NCBI GenBank assembly: GCA_030522415.1
Contig: CM060107.1
Location: forward strand, 51,402,307 to 51,466,306
DNA from: Channallabes apus
Lineage: Eukaryota; Chordata; Actinopteri; Siluriformes; Clariidae
Reading direction: 5' to 3'
DNA length: 64,000 bases
Under the pieces are notes generated by a model. The model was not told the origin of the DNA. It did not search any database and was given only the letters and a program-made list of their open reading frames with translations. This document shows, one piece after another, positions 11,076 through 19,400 of this stretch. Each line of letters opens with the position of its first letter. Position 1 is the stretch's first letter. Position numbers and translations under genes: made by a program.

Positions 11076-11285
11076 GAATTTTTTCTTTCTTTTTTTTAAA
11101 CCCCTTTAACACCCTCCCCCACCATATTTTCCACACAGTATAGTGTGGTGGATTTTTTATTCTCCCCACACCGAAGTTGCCCTAATTTAAAACATTAAAC
11201 AAATACTGTAATTTTAATAAAAGAAATTAAAGAAATTAAAGAAAGACTCTGGATTCCGTGTAGATCTAGATGAAGTAAGGATAAG

Positions 11286-11305
11286 TTTTATTGCAACAAT
11301 AAAAC
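11286..11305. terminator. back-to-back poly(A) signals in R/U5
   Basis: The near-palindrome TTTTATTGCAACAATAAAA gives AATAAA on the minus strand (11287-11292, the retroviral poly(A) signal) and AATAAA on the plus strand (11298-11303). The 5' LTR carries the same sequence at 26155-26174. Confidence 0.7.
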
Positions 11306-11390
11306 AAAGTGAGCCAGTCCTGACAATGCCTAAGATGTGAATCAGAGCATCACCAAGAACAGACTGATCTACTGTGACATCGGTGCCTTC

Positions 11391-11397
11391 TTTTATA
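11391..11397 (-). promoter_or_regulatory. sense (retroviral) TATA box, 3' LTR
   Basis: TATAAAA on the minus strand about 100 bp upstream of the sense AATAAA, the usual spacing across R. The equivalent in the functional 5' LTR is at 26260-26266. Confidence 0.7.
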
Positions 11398-11644
11398 CAG
11401 TTTTACAGGGGGCGGGACGCTCATCTGGCCCCCTCATTTGCTCATTATTTTTTTCTGGTTCCTTATCAAATTTTTCAACCAATAAAATTACATTTTCATT
11501 ATACGTCATATACCTCGTTATCTGACTCCATCTTTCACCAAATTTTGCTTCCAATATAACTTATTTTCCTTTCAAATTAGTTTCCATTATCTTTTCACTT
11601 TTGTTGTTCAACTTAAAAAATATTGGGGTGGCGCTTATGTCTGC

Positions 11645-11650
11645 TATAAA
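11645..11650 (+). promoter_or_regulatory. antisense TATA box, 3' LTR
   Basis: TATAAA on the plus strand, 46 bp before the ATG of the antisense mini-exon. It is divergent from the sense TATA about 250 bp to the left. The solo LTR has a degenerate equivalent (TTATACATT). Confidence 0.65.
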
Positions 11651-11695
11651 TTCTTGGTGCTTCCGCTTTACTCTACAGTTTTCAAGAGACAGGCC

Positions 11696-12236
11696 ATGGG
11701 TAAGCATCTTCTACATATTATTTTAATTATTTGTCTAAGTTTGTGATTTTCATTGTATTTACCTATTTTTATCCTCTATTTTTATTCTTATAGCTAATCG
11801 CGTCTGCACGAATGATCACCACGTCGCTTTGGACGACTCGGACAGCCAGAGCAGTCCGGCTCACAGTCCTACTGACTATACTCCTACTGAACCTGTCATG
11901 GACCGGGCCTCGGTGAGTTTTACTGAGGATGAGCCCGAGCCATCTGCTTCGTTACTGCAGTTCCTAGAGGAGACAGGTCTCACTTTTTCCAAGGATGTTG
12001 ATCCCAAACCGGGTCCTTCTAAGAGGCCACGTGCGGATAGCCCTTATCCATTTTCTTTTAGGCCTGTACGGCCTGAATCTACAACGCCAGCTCCACTGGT
12101 CTTAAGACCTGTTTGTCACGTAAGTGTTGGCACCCAGACCGATGTTAAAGTGTCTGTTGGTACCCAAACAGATTTTGCTTCTGCACTTGTGCCAAATCCA
12201 AATCGCGGCGTTTCTGTTTCTATTTCCTTTCACTGA
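11696..12236 (+). CDS. antisense spliced U3 gene, copy in the 3' LTR
   Basis: Function unknown. Exon 1 codes only ATGG (11696-11699) in the strong context GCCATGG. It is followed by GTAAGC at 11700, and a 94-bp intron rich in T near its end closes with TTATAG at 11793. Exon 2 (11794-12236) continues in the only open frame to a TGA, giving about 148 residues. The protein is acidic and Ser/Pro-rich at the start, has LLQFLEE near the middle, a basic patch PSKRPRADSP that could be a nuclear signal, and two copies of VSVGTQTD near the end. TQT cores resemble LC8 dynein-light-chain motifs, although the usual basic residue is missing. An ATTAAA at 12423-12428 followed by a GT-rich tract gives a 3' end. 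Layout is like antisense HBZ of HTLV-1, with no sequence similarity that I can see. Splicing is predicted, not shown. Confidence 0.72.
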
Positions 12237-12422
12237 TTTTTAAATTAGTGTTGTCTTTCCTCACAGGAGGTTTTGCTAATTGACTTCTTATGCATTTTAT
12301 TTTGCTTCTGATGCTTACCCAGGCCCTGTGTATTTTTTATACTTTTTTATGTTGGGCCTAATACTTTGTATTGTATAATATTCACTATGTAGATACACAT
12401 ACTATTTTGTGTCTATTACTTT

Positions 12423-12462
12423 ATTAAACTTATTATTCAGATCACTGTGTGTGTGTGTTTTT
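12423..12462 (+). terminator. poly(A) signal of the antisense gene (3' LTR)
   Basis: ATTAAA followed about 20 bases later by (GT)n then T-rich sequence, a standard vertebrate cleavage/polyadenylation layout on the plus strand. The same sequence occurs at 27292-27331 in the 5' LTR. Confidence 0.65.
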
Positions 12463-12811
12463 GGTTATTTAATTTGACAGGTTGCTTGTGTATCCAATAC
12501 CTGTTACATCACAGTTAAGTAGCCAATGCCTGTTACATCACAGTTAAGATCACCCCATGTCTGGGGCTATGTCATATCTGCTGATCTGGTGTCGTTTCTA
12601 GGGTTACTATGAAATCTCTAAGATGGCTGCCAGTCTAAGGTTTGTTGGGTACATACTGTATTCTGAACGTCACATGGTGTCTTTGATACTATGACATCAC
12701 ATTGTCCTTGGCTCAACTCTGCTCACTTCATCTTACATCCATAAGATAAAATTAATAGTTTTCTGTAATATTACTGCATGCACAAATATATGTAATTAAA
12801 ATATGCTTACA

Positions 12812-12827
12812 TATTTCCCCCTCTGTG
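12812..12827 (-). other. polypurine tract
   Basis: In viral orientation CACAGAGGGGGAAATA directly abuts the 3' LTR (TGTAAGC...). This is the plus-strand primer site for reverse transcription and fixes the provirus orientation. Confidence 0.9.
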
Positions 12828-13520
12828 ACTTTTAAGTCACATAAAAAGGCATTAAGAAAAGTAAAGAGATAATAATGCTTACTCACTAACTTATGAACAT
12901 TAACAGAATTTAAACAATGAATTTAAACAATGCTTAACTTATGAACCTTAACCTTATATATTACTACAGAAACAAGAAATAAACCTTACACATCAATATT
13001 AATCCTTATAGAATAGGAAAAAAACTACGAAATAAACCTTGAACTAGTAACTTTTCATCAAAATTATGGTATCTTAAATCATTTTAAATCAAAGTCATAG
13101 AAAAATCTAATTCAAAGAAATCTTACATATAAAGTTTTACATATTACTTAAATTTAAATGTAATTAAAGACCTTAAAGAACTTAAGCAAAGAAACCTAAA
13201 ATTTAAAACCTTACAACCTTCCATATGCTTAACTTAACCTTGCATATTCAACCTAACCAATCTTACATATTACCCCCTCACTAAACCATCCAATCAGGAA
13301 AAACTATTGAAAATGAGTAAATATAAGCATAAACATATATGAGAATATTATAAGCATGCAATGGTTATAATATGATGAGTCCAGAGGTGGGCGAAAAAAC
13401 CTTCAGTATAGCCAATTCAGAAGGAAAAATTCCACACCTTGCCAGCTTTTTTTGCTCGACAGTGTATACATCACCAGGACCTCATCCTGTATAATAATAC
13501 ATATATGACAAACATTGAAA
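12828..13520. other. AT-rich non-coding segment between accessory ORF and 3' LTR
   Basis: Very A-rich on the plus strand with repeated ACCTTA / ACATAT words and no ORF of note. In virus orientation it is 3' untranslated sequence. Confidence 0.6.
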
Positions 13521-13524
13521 ACCA

Positions 13525-14092
13525 TCAAAGCCATTTAAGCAGTCCATTAGGGTCCCTGTAAGTTAAAGATAGTGTGTCAAGATTTTCAGACCCCTCTTCA
13601 GTCCAGGTCTTACGATCCTCATCTGTGAATTCGATTACATACAGGTCCTTGCAGCTTGCCAGCTGCGATAGTGGAATTCGGTTTATCCTGCCCGTTTCTA
13701 AACGCAAAAAGTCTAACCACACTTCATCGGCTTTTGGAAGAGCATCCAGCGCACGTTGCAGGGATATCGGTGTATCTCTCCATAAGATGTCATCCCCCAA
13801 CATTACTTTGGTTATGGTCTTAGTTGCTGCCATGTACACATCGTCAAACTCAACGATCCCACAAATATCATATGCAGCCCAATCCTCTTCGATCCCAATA
13901 CCTCTGTAGATGCCTAGCTTCAGATGTCTCCCAAGCTGATATGAAGTTGTTACCAGATGAAGTCCTGTGCTCATGTCAAGGTTGAACGTCTCCTGTGTCC
14001 TTGCTTTGATCCATTTGAAGTCCTTTGTCAAGACGTTGGCATTGGTGATGAACTCCTTGTTCCCTACTGTATCGTGCGTTGTGGATGCCAGT
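13525..14092 (-). CDS. accessory ORF downstream of env, main part
   Basis: Open on the minus strand from about 14092 to a stop at 13525, with no ATG before residue ~40, so it must be entered by splicing or from the frame upstream. The visible part (about 168 residues from a TTG at 14031) is mixed alpha/beta in character, rich in Trp, Asp and Glu, and contains YRGIGIEEDWAAYDICGIVE and a C-terminal DPNGLLKWL. I do not recognise the family. Its place between env and the 3' LTR is that of orf-A/orf-B of walleye dermal sarcoma virus, but the cyclin-like features of orf-A are not evident. See the entry at 14064 for the likely first segment. Confidence 0.6.
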
Positions 14093-14213
14093 CAACTAGA
14101 TCATGTCTCAATTCTGCCCATTTTTTCTTCGGGGCCATTTCCGCAACCTCGTTCCATGCGTTACAGCAGACGGTGCAGGAAACTATCCACCTTGGGTCAG
14201 GTACCAGTTCCAT
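14064..14213 (-). CDS. accessory ORF downstream of env, first segment, with splice acceptor
   Basis: A strong acceptor on the minus strand (T-rich tract then TATTGCAG, AG at 14216-14215) is followed one base later by an ATG at 14213. The 49-codon frame starts MELVPDPRW, has two close Cys pairs and a KKK patch, and stops at 14064 inside the overlapping open frame of the longer segment. An ATG directly after an acceptor argues for a real subgenomic message. Either a one-base length change broke a single protein of roughly 230 residues, or expression uses a frameshift or another splice. The two cannot be told apart here. Confidence 0.55.
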   Translation of the reverse strand: MELVPDPRWIVSCTVCCNAWNEVAEMAPKKKWAELRHDLVDWHPQRTIQ

Positions 14214-14443
14214 CCTGCAATACATACGTGTATAGCAGAAACAAAACACGAACACAAAAACAAAACACAAAATACAAAACATACTTCTTCTACTAATACT
14301 GCTTTTTCTCGGATATAGTTATTTAAAACATGGATTAAATAAGTTGGATTAAAATATGTTGTTACACTAGATAAATTTTCAATATACATGTGATCAATAA
14401 GGATATAGTCAATTGTCCATCATGCAGTGTAGTTGGTCTTCTT

Positions 14444-16372
14444 TCACTTCATTTGCATATAAATGGACTCCTCTTCCTCATCCTCATATGGTGTCGTCTG
14501 GTCGTGATATTCCACAACAACTGTATATTGTCCTACCATTTTCTGAATGCTTGCTCTTGCCAGGGGAATAACGCAGCAAGATGCAATGAGTAGGGTTCCT
14601 AACACTATCAGAACAATTGTGCCTAGTTTCACAAGTAGTCCGTACCAATTAGAAGGATTAAGCCAGTCAAACCATGTGGTCCACGCGGTGGTTTTCTGCA
14701 CTTCTTGGGTGACTCTAACATGTTCATCTCTCAGATTCCGCATGGCTCTAAGTATTTTGGTTATGTTACCATCAGGGCCTGTATGTCTTGGAATGTATGT
14801 ACAGCAGTCTTCTCCAATTAAAGCGCACACTCCTCGTTGAGGTGCTAACATAGTGTCCAGGGCGAATCTATTTTGCATGGTCATTATTGTTGTTCTGTCT
14901 AATTGTTCTTGTACTAATCCTAAGACACTTAAAGTGTGATTCCAAAATCTCTGTTGATTGTACCATAGTAAGTTTATCCACCTTGCGTTTTTAGAAATTT
15001 GAACCCATGGGAGGAAGATTGTCGTGAATGCTCCTCCTACTCTGTTTATAACCTCATGTTCAGTTGGTACGCCAAGTGGAATTCCATCCCAACTTACTGT
15101 TATTCCTCCTTCTTTGTCAAATTCTTCCCATTTCTTTAATTCCCCTTGACCGACTGTGTCCAAGAATTTTATCTCACGTTTGCTTCTTTTGTTTTGCGTG
15201 CCTTGCAATCCTATTACAATTAGTTCTCCTTCTAGTAATACTGGAGCACAGCATCCGTTCCAGTCCTTTGGTAGAGTTTGTCTAACTGTGGTTCCATCAC
15301 AGTACCAAAATATGTCAGCTAAGGGTGTTGTACCTAATCTTAAGTCTGGTTGTCGTACATTGACTATCTCACTGCATGACATATTGCTTGTTGTATTGTC
15401 ACATATCTGTCTCATTTTTATGGAAAAACCTGCTGCTGACTGTGTTTCGTTGCAGCTTAATGATAGATTTCCTACTTCCATACTTCCGTCTGAACAGATG
15501 CATAGAGGATAGGTCTGTTGCACAGGTGTTATTTCTCGTTGGACAGCATCTATCGTTTCTACAGGATGATACGTGCATTTGCTTATATTCTGCATCCATT
15601 CTGGACCATAATCTATTGCAGCTGAATGTAAAAGACAGCTGATAGGGCATAATCGTGATTCACTATATTCTGGATCATCTATACATTCCTTTGTTCCTTG
15701 TGTTATCGCCACTCTTGGGGGCTTATGACTTCTGTCATGGCATATGATGCAGTCCTTATTTGTTAAAGACTCAGCTGTGAATCTCATCCATTGGTAGAAC
15801 ATATCATTTTTCCATGTTTGGTCAGATTCTTTTTTGTTTTCAGGTACCTGTTTTATTATTTCTGGAATTACCGTTACATAGGTTGCTGACTCAGTATCTA
15901 ATACGCTAGGTTGGCCTGGTACTTTTGCCGTACATCCACGTAAATATGGATATGCTAAGCATACACCTCGTATTTTGCCGTTTGCTGACTTATTAAATGC
16001 GCACCATTGATTGGATGTTGGTATTGCCTCAATCAATCCATCTAATGCAATCTTCATTTTTGATCCAGGGGTTTTCTCTAATTCTACATAAATACGCACT
16101 TGATCTTCTTGGGGTCGTGACTTGTCTACCTCTATCTGAAAAGTTCCTTCCCAATTTCCTGTTCTTTCCCACATTGATAAACCAGCTACCATTCTTGCTC
16201 TAGTTATTGTAGCTAGTACGCAACGTATTTGTCTCTCTTCAATATTCCAGTTTGGTTTGCTCCCTTCACTTCTGATGGCCCAACTACTAGTCAAACCGAT
16301 CATAAGAAGTATTGTTATTTCCATAGACTTCCTTCTGTTTCTTGGGCGGTAATAAGAGGATGGTTTCTCCAT
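14444..16372 (-). CDS. env: retroviral envelope glycoprotein (Env)
   Basis: Surface/transmembrane fusion glycoprotein, 642 residues from the first ATG at 16372; a second ATG at 16324 starts directly at a hydrophobic signal peptide. The surface subunit has many Cys and N-glycosylation sites and a CIIC motif near residue 208, similar to the CXXC of gammaretroviral SU. A furin site RSKR lies near 396-399. The TM subunit has a CX6CC motif (CALIGEDCC, Cys near 516, 523 and 524), preceded by a heptad-repeat/immunosuppressive-like stretch, then one membrane span near 578-601 and a short acidic tail with a YMQM end. There are no internal stops, so the gene looks intact. It starts about 110 nt after the pol stop and would be made from a spliced RNA. 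Confidence 0.93.
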   Translation of the reverse strand: MEKPSSYYRPRNRRKSMEITILLMIGLTSSWAIRSEGSKPNWNIEERQIRCVLATITRARMVAGLSMWERTGNWEGTFQIEVDKSRPQEDQVRIYVELEKTPGSKMKIALDGLIEAIPTSNQWCAFNKSANGKIRGVCLAYPYLRGCTAKVPGQPSVLDTESATYVTVIPEIIKQVPENKKESDQTWKNDMFYQWMRFTAESLTNKDCIICHDRSHKPPRVAITQGTKECIDDPEYSESRLCPISCLLHSAAIDYGPEWMQNISKCTYHPVETIDAVQREITPVQQTYPLCICSDGSMEVGNLSLSCNETQSAAGFSIKMRQICDNTTSNMSCSEIVNVRQPDLRLGTTPLADIFWYCDGTTVRQTLPKDWNGCCAPVLLEGELIVIGLQGTQNKRSKREIKFLDTVGQGELKKWEEFDKEGGITVSWDGIPLGVPTEHEVINRVGGAFTTIFLPWVQISKNARWINLLWYNQQRFWNHTLSVLGLVQEQLDRTTIMTMQNRFALDTMLAPQRGVCALIGEDCCTYIPRHTGPDGNITKILRAMRNLRDEHVRVTQEVQKTTAWTTWFDWLNPSNWYGLLVKLGTIVLIVLGTLLIASCCVIPLARASIQKMVGQYTVVVEYHDQTTPYEDEEEESIYMQMK

Positions 16373-16482
16373 CAGGATCACAACGGTGACACGTGGGATT
16401 ATGGCCAAATAATCTACACAATATATTTCTTGGGGTGTTTTTTGTTGGGTATGTTCTTTCTACTGTAGTTGGTTTAAATAAT

Positions 16483-19400
16483 TTAATCAGTATCTGAGCC
16501 AGTATCAGCTTCTAACTGTCTCCGTGCTGTTTCTATTTTAGTGCGTTTATCTTCTCGCTGTCTAACTTGGGCTCTTGTTCTATGAGATGGTCCTGCTTGT
16601 TCTGCTTCTGCTTCTTCTTCTTCAAGTTCAGCTTCCCAGTCTTGTATATCTTCTTGAGGCCACTCTGGCCAGTAGCCTTGTTCTTCTTCCTGTTCTATCC
16701 ACGGCAAACTTTCAGTACGTTCATATGGATCTGGTGCTTGTTGTCTAGGTCTTTCGTCGTCTCTCTGAGGATCTGATTGCAGACCTGAGGGTCCTGCTCT
16801 TGGAGACTCGGTGTCCTCCTGTGGAAACCTGTCTCTTACCTGGTCCGGATTTGGTGCCTTGCAGCAATGATTTAAATGGTACCATACGTCTTTACCTTGA
16901 ACTTTTACTGCAGTTGGAGTTGCCAACACCACCTTGTATGGTCCTTCCCTTCTAGCTTGGTTCCACCTTCTTTTGAACACTCGGATAAACACCCAATCAC
17001 CAGGCAGTACAGTTCTTTCGTCTATGTCCTCTGCCTCAGCGTCCTCAGCTTGATCAGCTGCTCTCTGTCTGGTGTTGTCATGTATTGTAGCTCCCTTAAC
17101 CTGTTGGAAAATAACTTTGTGTATTTCAGATAAGTGTTTCACATAATGATCAAGTTCAGTTTGCAGTTGTTCAAGTGTGGGGCCTTTATAGGGCCCGCGG
17201 GTAAACGAAGTAAGCATAGGTCTGCCAGTAAGCATTTCATGCGGGGTTAGATGCGTGTTGCGGTTAGTTTGCGATCTCATGCCCATTAAGGCTAACGGCA
17301 AAGCTTGAAACCAATCCATATTTGTATCTGCGCATATTTTAGCCAATTTCATTTTTAGAACTCCATTCGCTCTCTCTACCATCCCCTGAGATTGGGGATG
17401 ATACACACATCCAAATCTGTGCTTGATGTTCAACCATTGAGTTACTTTTTGTACTATCTTATTTGTGAAGTGTTTTCCGTTGTCTGAACTGATTGTGTCT
17501 GGAATTCCAAATCTTGGTATCACTTCTCTACACAAGAATTTTGCTACTGCCGTCGCATCTTCCCTAGCTGTTGCTACAGCTTCTACCCATCTGCTAAACC
17601 TGTCTTCGACCACTAAGATGTATCGTTTTCCTTGTATCCTAGGTTCTCCCATGTCTACATAGTCAAACATTATATGCCTGAATGGCCCATCTGGCTCTGG
17701 GATATGTCCTATCGGTGATGTGAAGTGCTTTCTAATGTTAAATCTAGCACAGATGTCGCAAAACTGTGATAATGTTCGATGAACCATTGGACCTAAATAA
17801 GGCGACCACCATTCCTTTTGGATTCTTTTTATCACTTCCCCTCTTGCTACGTGATCATTCCCATGAACTTGTTTTATCAGGGTTAAAAGGAAATTTTGTG
17901 GTGCTACAAAACGTCCATCTGCACTTCGCCATACATTAGTATCATTATTTTTTATTGCTCCTCTTTTTATCCATTTACGAATCTCTTCTCCTGATGCTGC
18001 TGCTTGCATGTCTGCTAATGAGGTTAAATCTGGTGTGGGAGGCGCATAGTCTTCAGGTATAAGAAATCTTTCTTCTGGCTCTGGACTTGCACCTGGTTCT
18101 TCATCAGGACCAGTGCTCGATTCTGGTGAACTTGGTTCATTATCTCCCTGCGGATTAGGTTCTGGTTGTGCTGCTGTTTCTGGCATCATATTTATCTGAT
18201 TTACTGCTGCTTTCTTTGCTGCTTCATCTGCTGCTTCATTTCCGTTGCTAACAAAAGTGCCATCTTTTTTATGTGCTGCACATTTAACTATGGCTAGTCT
18301 TGATGGTAATTTGATTGAATCTAACAGTTCTGATATTGCTTCTCCATGTACTACTGGTGTTCCATCAGCTCTTTTGTAACCTCTTTGTGCCCATATGGGG
18401 CCATACAAATGGCATATTCCATATGCATAAGCTGAATCGGTGTATATTGTACATGCTTTCCCTTCTGCTAGTTTACAGGCGCCTGTCAAAGCGACTAATT
18501 CAGCTAACTGGGCAGAACATGGTTGTGGCACATGTTCTGCTTGTGCAATTTTAAATGTTTCTCCATCTAAAGTGGGTGTTACTATGGCATAGCCTGCTTT
18601 ATTGCTGTCCCCATCTCTAAAACATGACCCATCTACAAAGAATATACAATCTGGATGTGACAGAGGTTGGTTCTCTAAATCTTGGCGTGTCTTTAGATAT
18701 TCTGCTGACACTAGATGACAATCGTGGGGATCTCCCTCTGCTGGGGTCATTATACGATCTGCTGGATTTACTGTCTGACACCTGCGTATAGTTAATTCAG
18801 GTGCAGAGAGTATTACATCGTATCCTGTTCTTCTAGCATTTGTAATTACAAACGATGGACTGGTCAGGAGTGCGTGCAATGCGTGGGTGGTGTACAGCGT
18901 TACTGGATGTCCCATAGTAATTGAGGTTGCTTTCTCATAAGCAAATGCTGCGGCTGCCACTCCTCTGTAACAGGGAGGCATGCCTTTTTCAATATTATCA
19001 AGCGCTGTACTATAATATGCAATTGGTTGTTTGCTAGGACCTTGTTGTTGGGTCAGAACCCCTGTGGCAAATCCGCCTCGCTCTGAGACATACAGGTGGA
19101 ATGGTTTGTTGTACTCTGGACTAGCAAGTGCTGGGGCTGTACAGAGTTCTCTTTTTAGCTGTTCAAAAGCTTCTAGTGCTTCAGGTGTCCATTCTAACAC
19201 TGCACTATTTTTGGTCTGTCCAGCTGCTTTGATTAGTGCTCTTAAGGGTGCTGTTTTTAATGCAAAGTCGCATATCCAGTCTCTGCTAAATCCTACCATG
19301 CCTAGAAAGGATAGCATCTCTTTTACAGTTCGTGGTTTAGGGGCTTTTGCTATTGCTTCTATATGTTCTGGAGATATGTGCTTAGATGTTCCTTTCAACA

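Larger units (their letters stand above)
11144..12811 (-). repeat. 3' LTR of the provirus
   Basis: 1668 bp, TGTAAGC...CCACA in viral orientation. The sense promoter TATAAAA lies at 11391-11397 and the sense AATAAA at 11287-11292, giving a U3 of roughly 1.45 kb, a short R and a U5 of about 130 bp. U3 is very long because it contains the antisense gene. A 26-bp direct duplication (CCAAT-CCTGTTACATCACAG blocks at 12494 and 12523) lies in U3. Confidence 0.95.

Noticed and set aside
11337..11559. Two short plus-strand ORFs repeated at 26206-26428
   Set aside because: Repeated only because the LTR is duplicated; they lie upstream of the antisense TATA and have no motif.
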